Source of the DNA: Nonomuraea sp. PA05
GTDB taxonomy: Bacteria > Actinomycetota > Actinomycetes > Streptosporangiales > Streptosporangiaceae
Assembly (NCBI RefSeq): GCF_008086045.1
Contig: NZ_VSEY01000061.1
Location: 1 to 60,281 of the forward strand
Length of the DNA: 60,281 nt
Reading direction: 5' to 3'
The notes beneath the pieces were generated by a model, which ran no database searches, was not told the DNA's origin, and saw only the letters and a program-made list of their open reading frames with translations. The position numbers and the translations under genes were made by a program. Of this stretch, positions 25,691-33,154 are shown piece after piece; the stretch's first letter is position 1; each line of letters opens with the position of its first letter.

Positions 25691-26440
25691 CTACGGGATG
25701 ACGGCGCGGTAGTGCGTCGTCATCCTGCCCTCTTCGTCGAGGACGTGGAAGGCGATCAGGGGCGGCAGGACGTGGTCCACGCAGTTGTCGAAGCTCGTGC
25801 CGCCCTCCCACGGCAGCGTCAGCGTGGACACCACACCGCCGCCCACCAGCAGCGGCCGGCCCGCGAAGCTGGTGGCGGCGGCCGTGTGCGCGTGCCCCAC
25901 CAGCACGGCGGGCACGTTCGGGCGGCCGGCGAGCAGCGCCTCCAGCCGCGCCGTCTCGTGCATCCTGATCCCGTCGCACGGCGGGCCGTGCAGCTTCACC
26001 GGCGGATGGTGGAACGCCACGAACACCGGCAGGTCCGTGCCGTCCAGCACCCCCTCCAGCCAGGCGAGCGTCTCGTCGTCCAGGTGGCCCTCGTTCCTGC
26101 CGGGGATGACGGAGTCGCACATCGCGTAGACCGCGCGGCCGGTGCGCAGCACCTGGTTGACCGGGCCGTCCGACGGCTCCTCGCCCAGCAGGGACCGGCG
26201 GAACTCGCGCCTGACGTCGTGGTTTCCCGGGCCGACCAGGACGGGGTGGCGTGAGGCGAGCAGCTTGGCGGCCGTCTCGTACTCCTCCCGCGTGCCGTGG
26301 TCGGCGATGTCGCCGGTGACGAGGACCGCGTCGAGGTCGCCGGGGACGGCGTCCAGGTAGCGCATGACTGCGGCGGTGCGGGCGACGCTCTCGGGGGTGG
26401 CGCCGATGTGGATGTCGCTCAGGTGAGCGATCACGATCAT
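25691..26440 (-). CDS. Calcineurin-like metallophosphoesterase
   Basis: A 249-residue phosphoesterase of the CpdA/Icc type. Metal-binding motifs are in order: HLSDIHIG, VLVTGDIADHG, VGPGNHDVRR, FHHPP and VGHAHTA. The family hydrolyses cyclic nucleotides or other phosphodiesters; the substrate here is not known. The start is the ATG at 26440, immediately before the first beta strand. It is convergent with the arabinofuranosidase gene (7-bp gap) and divergent from the MocR-like regulator. Confidence 0.88.
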   Translation of the reverse strand: MIVIAHLSDIHIGATPESVARTAAVMRYLDAVPGDLDAVLVTGDIADHGTREEYETAAKLLASRHPVLVGPGNHDVRREFRRSLLGEEPSDGPVNQVLRTGRAVYAMCDSVIPGRNEGHLDDETLAWLEGVLDGTDLPVFVAFHHPPVKLHGPPCDGIRMHETARLEALLAGRPNVPAVLVGHAHTAAATSFAGRPLLVGGGVVSTLTLPWEGGTSFDNCVDHVLPPLIAFHVLDEEGRMTTHYRAVIP

Positions 26441-26519
26441 GTGGCTCTCGTCCTTCCTAGGTTCCGGCTGCCCAGCCACCGTAACCCGGGGTACCGGACC
26501 AGAGGTAAGGTCCGCTTTC

Positions 26520-28037
26520 ATGCGCAAACTGTGGGCCGGTTCGGGGGTGGACCTGCATCTGGAGCTTCCCGTCTCGACCGGGCGGCGGCGGGCGCTGGAG
26601 GAGGCGCTGCGGCAGGCGATCGGTGACGGGCGGCTGCCGCCCGGCACCCGGCTGCCCTCCACCCGGGCGCTGGCCGCCGAGCTGCGGCTGTCACGGGGTA
26701 CGGTGAGCGCCGCCTACGACCAGCTCGTCGCCGAGGGCTACCTGACCACGCGCCCCGGCTCCGGCACCCAGGTCGCCCGGCCGGGCGCCGAAGTCGCCAC
26801 CACCCCCGCCTCGGTCTCCTCCCGCACCCCCGCCCTGACCGCCTCCCGCGCCCCCGCCACCCGGGCCTCGGCCGCTTCCCGCGGCCCCGCCAGTCCCCCG
26901 GATCCGGCCGCGCCCTGGGATGCGCCTCCTCCTGACCCCGTGCCGCCGCACGACCTGCGTCCCGGGCAGCCGGACGTCTCGGCCTTCCCCGCCCGCGCCT
27001 GGCTGCGCGCCACCCGCCACGTCCTGGCCACCGCCCCCGCCACCGTCTTCGGCCCCTGCGACCCGCGCGGCCGGATCGAACTGCGCACGGCACTCGCCGC
27101 CTACCTCGCCAGAACCCGCGGCGTCCGCACCACCCCCGACCTGATCGTCGTCACCACGGGCTTCGTGCAGTCCATCAACCTCCTCACGAGCGTCGTCACC
27201 GGCGACGGCCCGTTCGCCATGGAGGACCCGGGCCACGACTTCTACCGCGACGTGGTGCGCGGAACGGGCCGCGAGATCGTACCCCTGCCGGTGGACGAGC
27301 TGGGCGCGCGGACCGGCACCCTCACCCCCGGCGTGGCCGCCGCGATCGTCACGCCCGCCCACCAGTACCCGACGGGCGTCCCGCTGCACCCGTCCCGCCG
27401 TCTGGCGCTGCGCGAGTGGGGCGGGCTGGTCGTGGAGGACGACTACGACGGCGAGTTCCGCTACGACCGCCAGCCGGTGGGCGCCTTCCAGGGCACGGCG
27501 CCGGACCAGGTCGTGTACTGCGGCACCACGTCGGAGTCGCTCGGTCCGGCCATGCGCCTGGGCTGGATGGCGGTGCCACCCGCGCTGATCGGCCCGGTCA
27601 CGCGGGCCAAGCTGCACGCCGACGCCCACACCGAGGTGCTCGGCCAGCTCGTGCTGGCCCGGCTGATCGAGACGCACGACTACGACCGCCACGTCAGGGC
27701 CGCCCGCCTGCGGTACCGGCGGCGGCGCGAGCGGTTGCGCGCCCGCCTGTCCGCCGCGCTGCCGGGCGCGAGCCTGCCCGGCGTCGCGGCGGGCCTGCGC
27801 GCCCTCCTGCTGCTTCCGCCCGGCGGCCCCGCCGAGCCCGAGGTGCTGGCCGCGTGCGAGCGGGCGGGCATCGCGCTGCGCCCCGCCTCGCCCCTCTGGC
27901 ACGGCGCCGGACGTGACGGCCTGCTCATCGGGTACGCCGCCCCCTCCGAACGGAACTACCCCCGCGCGCTCGAAGCCTTGGCGAGCACCTTGGAGAGCTG
28001 GGAACCGCGCAGCCGTCCCGCCCGTTCTTCTCATTGA
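26520..28037 (+). CDS. MocR-like GntR regulator lacking the PLP lysine
   Basis: A 505-residue MocR/PdxR-type protein. A GntR winged helix (about 10-80) has PPGTRLPSTRALAAELRLSR and VAEGYLTTRPGSGT. A long Pro/Ala/Ser linker (about 85-150) leads to an aminotransferase-fold domain with VVEDDYDGEFRY and MRLGWMAVP. In MocR proteins the PLP Schiff-base lysine lies in a GT-x-SK-x-L-x-P motif; here it reads GTTSESLGP, with Glu339 in the lysine place. It may bind PLP without a covalent bond, bind another ligand, or have lost ligand control. It is divergent from the phosphoesterase; its target is unknown. Confidence 0.85.
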   Translation: MRKLWAGSGVDLHLELPVSTGRRRALEEALRQAIGDGRLPPGTRLPSTRALAAELRLSRGTVSAAYDQLVAEGYLTTRPGSGTQVARPGAEVATTPASVSSRTPALTASRAPATRASAASRGPASPPDPAAPWDAPPPDPVPPHDLRPGQPDVSAFPARAWLRATRHVLATAPATVFGPCDPRGRIELRTALAAYLARTRGVRTTPDLIVVTTGFVQSINLLTSVVTGDGPFAMEDPGHDFYRDVVRGTGREIVPLPVDELGARTGTLTPGVAAAIVTPAHQYPTGVPLHPSRRLALREWGGLVVEDDYDGEFRYDRQPVGAFQGTAPDQVVYCGTTSESLGPAMRLGWMAVPPALIGPVTRAKLHADAHTEVLGQLVLARLIETHDYDRHVRAARLRYRRRRERLRARLSAALPGASLPGVAAGLRALLLLPPGGPAEPEVLAACERAGIALRPASPLWHGAGRDGLLIGYAAPSERNYPRALEALASTLESWEPRSRPARSSH

Positions 28038-28061
28038 GCGCACGATGGCGGAGGAGGGACA

Positions 28062-28268
28062 TTGGGCTGGCACTACCGCAAGTCAATCAAAGTGGGGCCG
28101 TTCCGGATCAACCTGTCACGGCACGGCGTCGGTCACAGCTTCGGCAATCGGCGCTTCAACGTCTCGACCACCCCCGACGGCCGCCGTTACGTGTCCGTGC
28201 ACCTGCCGGGCGGCATCCACCTCAGCAAGTCACTCGGTGGCAGGCGTCACCGGCGCTACCACTACTGA
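28062..28268 (+). CDS. DUF4236 small basic protein
   Basis: A 68-residue basic protein starting MGWHYRKSIKVGPFRINLSRHGVG, the DUF4236 signature. The rest is Arg/Gly/His-rich. Function is unknown across the family. The start is the TTG at 28062, preceded by GAGGAGGG. It lies 24 bp after the MocR-like gene on the same strand and is followed by a strong terminator. Confidence 0.8.
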   Translation: MGWHYRKSIKVGPFRINLSRHGVGHSFGNRRFNVSTTPDGRRYVSVHLPGGIHLSKSLGGRRHRRYHY

Positions 28269-28301
28269 CCCTCGGCGGTCGTCAGACCGCTTGAGATAGA
28301 A

Positions 28302-28331
28302 CGGGCCGGAGGCGAAAGCCTCCGGCCCGTC
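28302..28331 (+). terminator. Strong intrinsic hairpin terminator
   Basis: A perfect 13-bp stem (ACGGGCCGGAGGC and its complement) closed by a stable GAAA tetraloop, followed by CCCCTTT. A smaller 6-bp hairpin (28276-28291) precedes it. It ends the MocR-DUF4236 unit and isolates the decarboxylase gene downstream. Confidence 0.85.
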
Positions 28332-28370
28332 CCCTTTGCGAACCCGTGCCGCTGCGGCCAGAGTGGTCGG

Positions 28371-29837
28371 ATGAGCCCTCACATGACGCCTGAGGAGTTC
28401 CGCCGCCACGGCAAGCAGGTCATCGACTGGATCGCGGACTACCTCGCCGGCATCGAGTCCAACCCCGTGATGTCCCAGGTCAAGCCGGGCGAGATCCGGC
28501 GCGCCCTGCCCGGCTCGCCGCCCGAACAGGGGGAGCCCTTCGAGAGCGTGCTGTCGGATCTGGGGCGGATCCTGCTGCCCGGCATCACGCACTGGCAACA
28601 TCCCGGCTTCTTCGCCTACTTCCCCTCCAACGCCAGCGGCCCGGCCATCCTGGGCGACCTGCTGTCCAGCGGGCTGGGCGTGCAGGGCATGCTGTGGGTC
28701 ACCAGCCCGGCGTGCACGGAGCTGGAGACCGTGGTGGTCGACTGGCTGGCCGAGCTGATCGGGCTGCCTGAGCGCTTCCGCACCGACGCGGCGGGCGGCG
28801 GTGTCATCCAGGACTCCGCGTCGAGCGCCTGCCTGGTCGCGCTGCTGGCGGCGCTGCACAGGGCGAGCGGCGGGCGGGCCGCGGCCGAGGGGATCGACCG
28901 GCGGTACACGCTGTACGTGACGTCCCAGACGCACTCGTCCCTGGAGAAGGCGGCGCGGATCGCCGGGCTGGGCGCGGCGGGCGTGCGGCTGGTGGACGTG
29001 GACCCGCGCACGCTCGCCATGGACCCGGCCCGGCTGCGCGAGCTGCTGGCCGCCGACGAGGCCGCGGGCGCCGTCCCCGCGATGGTCTGCGCGACCGTGG
29101 GCACCACCTCCACCACCGCCGTCGATCCGGTGCCCGCCATCGGGCAGGTGTGCCGGGAGCGCGGCGTCTGGCTGCACGTGGACGCCGCCTACGCCGGGGT
29201 GGCGGCGATCTGCCCCGAGTTCCGGTGGCTGAACGACGGCGTGGCGGAGTACGCGGACTCGTACGCGACGAACCCGCACAAGTGGCTGCTCACCAACTTC
29301 GACTGCGGCGTGCTCTGGACCGCCGACCGGGGCCCGCTCCTCGGCGCGCTGTCGATCCTGCCCGAGTACCTCAGGAACGCCGCCACCTCGACCGGCGCCG
29401 TCGTGGACTACCGGGACTGGCAGGTGCCGCTGGGCCGCCGGTTCAGGGCGCTGAAGCTGTGGTCGGTGATCCGCTGGTACGGGGCGGAGGGGCTGCGGGC
29501 GCACATCCGCAAGGGCGTCGGGCTGGCGGCGGAGCTGGCCGGATGGGTCGGCGCGGACCCGGGGTTCGAGCTGCACGAGCCGCATCCGCTCGGGCTGGTG
29601 TGCTTCCGCCCCCTGTGGCCCGGCGTGGACGACGCGGATCAGGCGGACCGGGCCACGCTGCGGCTGATGGAGCTGCTCAACGCGAGCGGCTCCATTTACT
29701 TGACGCACACGAAGGCCGGCGGCCGGGTGCTGCTGCGGCTGGCCGTCGGGGCGGCGGCGACGGAGCGGCGGCACGTGGAGCAGGCGTGGGAGCAGATCCG
29801 CTGGGAGCACGCGGCCCTGTCCTCGACCATGCGGTGA
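28371..29837 (+). CDS. PLP-dependent aromatic amino-acid decarboxylase family protein
   Basis: A 488-residue group II decarboxylase resembling DOPA/tryptophan decarboxylases. It starts MTPEEFRRHGKQVIDWIADYL and contains WQHPGFFAYFPSNAS, HVDAAYAGVA (PLP-binding Asp) and NPHKWLLTNFDC with catalytic Lys304. These enzymes convert aromatic amino acids to amines such as tyramine, tryptamine or phenylethylamine. The precise substrate is not predictable here. It stands alone between a terminator and a convergent regulator gene, with no transporter nearby. Confidence 0.9.
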   Translation: MSPHMTPEEFRRHGKQVIDWIADYLAGIESNPVMSQVKPGEIRRALPGSPPEQGEPFESVLSDLGRILLPGITHWQHPGFFAYFPSNASGPAILGDLLSSGLGVQGMLWVTSPACTELETVVVDWLAELIGLPERFRTDAAGGGVIQDSASSACLVALLAALHRASGGRAAAEGIDRRYTLYVTSQTHSSLEKAARIAGLGAAGVRLVDVDPRTLAMDPARLRELLAADEAAGAVPAMVCATVGTTSTTAVDPVPAIGQVCRERGVWLHVDAAYAGVAAICPEFRWLNDGVAEYADSYATNPHKWLLTNFDCGVLWTADRGPLLGALSILPEYLRNAATSTGAVVDYRDWQVPLGRRFRALKLWSVIRWYGAEGLRAHIRKGVGLAAELAGWVGADPGFELHEPHPLGLVCFRPLWPGVDDADQADRATLRLMELLNASGSIYLTHTKAGGRVLLRLAVGAAATERRHVEQAWEQIRWEHAALSSTMR

Positions 29838-29847
29838 CGTCCGACGC

Positions 29848-30792
29848 CTACGAGTTGCGCTCGACCAGCTCGGCGCCGATCCTGGCCAGCTCGTCCCTGA
29901 CCTCCTGCGGCTCCTCGACCTCCACCCGCGCGCCCCACCCGGCGAGCTGCTCGGCGATCGTCAGCGCCATCGGCGCGGCCACCCGCGCCCGCGCCCGCCC
30001 GTCCTGCGTCTCCCCCAGGCTCTCGAAGTGCCGCCCGAAGTGGTCGCGCAGGATGGGCAGGAGCCTGGCGGAGATGAGCACGGTCGCCGAGACCGTGGAG
30101 CGCCGCCGCTCCATCTCCTCGACGACGCCCGCCCAGGCCCGCGACAGCTCGAAGCCGTCCGGCCGCTCGAACTCCTCGTCCGTGACCTCCGCCGCCGTGA
30201 TCCGGTCGACCCGGAACGTGCGCTGCCCGCGCTCGGTCCCGGCCAGCAGGTACCAGACGTCGTCCTTGTCCACCAGCCCCCACGGATCGACCAGCCGCCC
30301 GGCGGGCTCGCTGCCCCTGCGGCCCTGGTAGACGAGCCTGACCCGGCGCCGCCGGACGGTCGCCCGCTGCAGAACGCGTACCAGCTCGGGCCGCTCCTTC
30401 TCCGGCTCGCCCCAGCGAGCGGGATCGACGACCACCGCGCCGGCCGCCGCCTCGGCCTCGTCCCTGAACGTCTGCGGCAGCGCCCGCAGCAGCTTGCGCA
30501 GCGCGGACCGCAGCTCGGGCGCGTCCGGCGCGGCCGGCCCGGCGAGCAGGAACAGCGCCTGCGCCTCGTGCTCGGTGAGCCCGCTCAGGTCGGTACGGGC
30601 CCCGCCCAGCAACGACCATCCGCCACCCCGCCCCGGCTGCGGGTATACGGGGATGCCGGCGGCGGACAGCGCTTCGAGGTCGCGCCGCGCCGTGGCCACG
30701 GACACCTCCAGCTTCCCGGCCAGCTCGGCGGCGGTCACCCGGCCACGCGCCTGCATCAGCAGCAGCGCGGCCACCAGTCGATCGGCTCGCAT
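29848..30792 (-). CDS. WYL-domain (YafY-type) regulator
   Basis: A 314-residue regulator. An N-terminal DeoR-like winged helix (about 1-60; VTAAELAGKLEVSVATARRD) is followed by a WYL domain (about 140-215; PWGLVDKDDVWYLLAG and RTFRVDRI) and a WCX-like C-terminal part. WYL domains bind ligands, in some cases nucleic acids. A perfect 9-bp inverted repeat lies 20 bp upstream of its start and is its likely operator. It is convergent with the decarboxylase gene. Confidence 0.88.
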   Translation of the reverse strand: MRADRLVAALLLMQARGRVTAAELAGKLEVSVATARRDLEALSAAGIPVYPQPGRGGGWSLLGGARTDLSGLTEHEAQALFLLAGPAAPDAPELRSALRKLLRALPQTFRDEAEAAAGAVVVDPARWGEPEKERPELVRVLQRATVRRRRVRLVYQGRRGSEPAGRLVDPWGLVDKDDVWYLLAGTERGQRTFRVDRITAAEVTDEEFERPDGFELSRAWAGVVEEMERRRSTVSATVLISARLLPILRDHFGRHFESLGETQDGRARARVAAPMALTIAEQLAGWGARVEVEEPQEVRDELARIGAELVERNS

Positions 30793-30811
30793 GAGGCCAT
30801 TGTCCGCCTTG

Positions 30812-30834
30812 AAGTGCTCACCGCATGAGCACTT
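30812..30834. promoter_or_regulatory. Inverted-repeat operator of the WYL regulator
   Basis: AAGTGCTCA-CCGCA-TGAGCACTT: perfect 9-bp arms with a 5-bp spacer. It lies between the WYL gene start (30792) and the upstream GNAT gene, whose stop codon it overlaps. The 5-bp spacer is shared with the inverted repeat at the second WYL gene (49668-49688), although the arm sequence differs. Confidence 0.7.
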
Positions 30835-31273
30835 AGTCGTTCTCGCCCGTCACGCGCCGGCCGAATGCCGACAGCCCCTGCTCGTGGTGCTCGACCAGCC
30901 CCATCCGCCGGTAGAAGGCGTGGTTGGCGGGCCCGTCGGGGGTGGACTCGTGGTCGGTCGTCAGCACGAAGTACCGGCAGTGCGCGTAGCGCTCCATGAG
31001 CCGCTCCAGCAGCCGCCGCCCGATGCCCTGCCCCTGGAACTCCCGGTCGACCAGCAATTCCTGGACGTAACACACCATCTCATCGTCGGACACCGTGCGT
31101 GCCAGGCCCTGCAGCCGTCCGTCGCCGTCCCTGGCGGTGAGGACGAGGTGCGAGCCGGCCAGACCCCGGCAGACCTTGGCGATGTCGCGGGTCCACACGT
31201 TCCAGCCGACGGAGTCGTACAGCCTGAAGATCTCGGCCTCGTCGAACGAGGTCTCTCGCGCGATGATCGTCAT
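30833..31273 (-). CDS. GNAT-family N-acetyltransferase just downstream of tRNA-Ala
   Basis: A 146-residue GNAT protein with VQELLVDREFQGQGIGRRLLERLM, which includes the acetyl-CoA-binding Q/RxxGxG/A loop, and NHAFYRRMGLVE near the end. Acceptor substrate unknown. The start is the ATG at 31273. The frame is open further upstream, but that would run through the tRNA gene and cannot be coding. Only 15 nt separate the tRNA 3' end from the ATG, with no terminator and no clear ribosome-binding site. The mRNA is therefore probably made from the tRNA promoter and trimmed by tRNA processing. Confidence 0.85.
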   Translation of the reverse strand: MTIIARETSFDEAEIFRLYDSVGWNVWTRDIAKVCRGLAGSHLVLTARDGDGRLQGLARTVSDDEMVCYVQELLVDREFQGQGIGRRLLERLMERYAHCRYFVLTTDHESTPDGPANHAFYRRMGLVEHHEQGLSAFGRRVTGEND

Positions 31274-31288
31274 TCGAGGAACTCTATG

Positions 31289-31361
31289 TGGAGCTATGGG
31301 GATTCGAACCCCAGACCTCCTCCATGCCATGGAGGCGCGCTACCAACTGCGCCATAGCCCC
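31289..31361 (-). tRNA. tRNA-Ala (anticodon GGC)
   Basis: A 73-nt cloverleaf. The acceptor stem GGGGCTA/TAGCTCC includes the G3:U70 pair that identifies tRNA-Ala; the anticodon stem CCTCC/GGAGG holds loop ATGGCAT with anticodon GGC; the T-arm has GGTTCGAATCC. CCA is not encoded. A TACACT element 12 nt upstream is a likely -10. A second copy at 59439-59511 differs only at tRNA position 9 (G here, A there). Confidence 0.97.
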
Positions 31362-31399
31362 TTACGATCAACAAGTGTAACGGAGTTCCGAACCCCTTG

Positions 31400-31427
31400 T
31401 GTCACGCCGGAACCGGCATGATACGTC
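31400..31427 (+). promoter_or_regulatory. Candidate ECF41-type autoregulatory promoter
   Basis: TGTCAC at 31400-31405 and CGTC at 31424-31427 lie directly upstream of the ECF41 sigma gene. From memory of the family, ECF41 factors recognise TGTCACA at -35 and CGTC at -10 with a spacer of about 16; here it is 17 if a seventh -35 base is counted. The expected start falls at or just before the ATG at 31437, so the mRNA may be leaderless. Confidence 0.65.
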
Positions 31428-31436
31428 TTTGGTCTT

Positions 31437-32327
31437 ATGCCGACATTTGAGGATCACCGAAGCCTGTTGATCGCGGTCGCCTACCGCATCCTGGGCAGCG
31501 TCGCCGACGCGGAGGACGTCGTCCAGGAGGCGTGGCTGCGCTGGTCGGGGGTGGACGAGTCGACCGTGGACGACCCCAAGGCGTTCCTGGTCACGGTGAC
31601 CTCGCGGCTGGCCATCGACCGCCTGCGGTGGGCCAAGTCGCGGCGCGAGTCGTACGTGGGGCCGTGGCTGCCCGAGCCGATCAGCACCGCGCCGGACGCG
31701 GCCGAGCAGGCCGAGCTGGCCGACTCGGTGGAGATGGCGATGCTGGTGGTGCTGGAGACGTTGTCGCCGCTGGAGCGGGCGGTGTTCGTGTTGCGGGAGG
31801 CGTTCGACCTGCCGTTCGCGGAGATCGCGGAGATCATCGGGCGGGCCGAGCCGGCCACCAGGCAGCTCGCCAGGCGCGCCAGGGAGCACGTGCGGGACAA
31901 GCGCCCGCGCTTCGACGTGGACAGGGACGAGCGCAAGCGGATCACCGAGCGGTTCCTGGGCGCCTCCACCGGGGGCGATCTGAACGCGCTGATCGCGCTG
32001 TTCTCCGACCAGGTGACGATGGTGAGCGACGGCGGCGGCAAGGCCAGAGCGGCGCTGCGGGTCATCACCGGCGCGGAGAACGTCGGCCGCTACCTGCTGT
32101 CGATCAACACCCCGGAGAACATCGCCAAGTTCATGGTCTCGATCGGCATGACGGATCTGCCCGGCATGTCACTGGGGCTGGCGACGCTGAACAACGCGCC
32201 CGCGATCGTCGTCTCGGCGGACGGGAAGGTGATCAGCGTCATCTCGCTGCTGATCAGCGACGGCAGGATCGAGACGGTCTACGTGCTGGCCAACCCGGAC
32301 AAGATCGGCCACCTCCAGCCGTCGTGA
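31437..32327 (+). CDS. ECF41-family RNA polymerase sigma factor (SigJ-like)
   Basis: A 296-residue sigma factor. Sigma region 2 (about 5-75) has DAEDVVQEAWLRW; region 4 (about 105-160) has LSPLERAVFVLREAFDLPFAEIAEIIGR. A C-terminal SnoaL-like domain (about 170-296) carries DGGGK near residue 198 and NPDKI near the end, the features of ECF41, whose fused domain replaces an anti-sigma factor. The linker motif WLPEP is present. ECF41 genes usually neighbour a carboxymuconolactone decarboxylase, oxidoreductase or epimerase; none is next to this one. An ECF41-like promoter precedes it. Confidence 0.9.
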   Translation: MPTFEDHRSLLIAVAYRILGSVADAEDVVQEAWLRWSGVDESTVDDPKAFLVTVTSRLAIDRLRWAKSRRESYVGPWLPEPISTAPDAAEQAELADSVEMAMLVVLETLSPLERAVFVLREAFDLPFAEIAEIIGRAEPATRQLARRAREHVRDKRPRFDVDRDERKRITERFLGASTGGDLNALIALFSDQVTMVSDGGGKARAALRVITGAENVGRYLLSINTPENIAKFMVSIGMTDLPGMSLGLATLNNAPAIVVSADGKVISVISLLISDGRIETVYVLANPDKIGHLQPS

Positions 32328-32329
32328 CC

Positions 32330-33154
32330 TCAGCCGCCGCAGCCGGTGCGCATGGTGAGCGTGGCGTCGTCGAGCGACAGCGCGACCTCGACGGCGCCCA
32401 GCTCTCCCGTGCGGCTCACGTGGGTGCCGCCGCACGGGATGGACGCCTCGCCGTGCGGCAGCGAGCAGTGCCAGGTGCGGCGGGCCGTCAGCCCGGCGTC
32501 CGGCACCTCCACCCGGACGGGGGCGTCGGCCGCCACCCAGGCGGCGAGCCGGTCGTTCACCTCGCGGGCGATCTTCTCCGGGTCGAGGTCGTCGGCGGAG
32601 AAGCCCTTCTTGCGCAGCGACTTGCCCAGGCGGTAGACGTCCACGCTGCCGTTCGGGGCGATGCGGGAGGAGGTGATGGCGGCCTGGTCGAAGTCGGGGC
32701 TGCCGAGCGAGTCGGGCCGCGTCTCCTTGCGCCACCGGCCGGCCAGGGCGGCGTTGAGCGCGAGCGCGGCCAGGTGGCAGGCGGTGTGCCCGGCGGACAG
32801 CGCCGCACGCAGGTCCGCGTCCACTTCGAGGTCCACTTCCGCGCCCGTGGGCAGCGGCGTCTCGGTGACGTGCACGACCAGCCAGTCCCAGCCCTCGGCG
32901 CCGCGCCTGACCGGGATGTCCGCGCCGAGGAAGATCTCGCCGGTGGCCGACCGGGCTCCGGTCACGCAGTCGACGACCGGCAGGCCGCCGATCGTGCCAC
33001 GGTCGGCGGGCTGGTCGGGCCAGGTGTGGTCGAGGGGGTGGAACGGCGTCTCGGAGACGACGAGGCCGTGCCGCTCCCCCGACGGCACGGCCTCGACGAT
33101 CGTGGAGCGGCCACGGGTGCGGCCGCTGGGGAAGGTGACGAGAGTGGAGTTCAC
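32330..33154 (-). CDS. AlaX-like alanyl-tRNA editing hydrolase
   Basis: A 274-residue protein related to the editing domain of alanyl-tRNA synthetase. GHTACHLAALAL provides the HxxxH zinc motif and CGGTHVSRTGEL the CxxxH motif. Free-standing AlaX proteins hydrolyse Ser- or Gly-tRNA-Ala in trans. The start is the GTG at 33154, which overlaps the stop codon of the upstream MFS gene (GTGA), so the pair is coupled. The sequence ends TMRTGCGG just before its stop, convergent with the sigma gene by 2 bp. Confidence 0.85.
   Translation of the reverse strand: MNSTLVTFPSGRTRGRSTIVEAVPSGERHGLVVSETPFHPLDHTWPDQPADRGTIGGLPVVDCVTGARSATGEIFLGADIPVRRGAEGWDWLVVHVTETPLPTGAEVDLEVDADLRAALSAGHTACHLAALALNAALAGRWRKETRPDSLGSPDFDQAAITSSRIAPNGSVDVYRLGKSLRKKGFSADDLDPEKIAREVNDRLAAWVAADAPVRVEVPDAGLTARRTWHCSLPHGEASIPCGGTHVSRTGELGAVEVALSLDDATLTMRTGCGG

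Noticed and set aside
31274..31330. An upstream extension of the GNAT protein
   Set aside because: It would be translated from the tRNA-Ala sequence; the ATG at 31273 gives a normal GNAT N-terminus.
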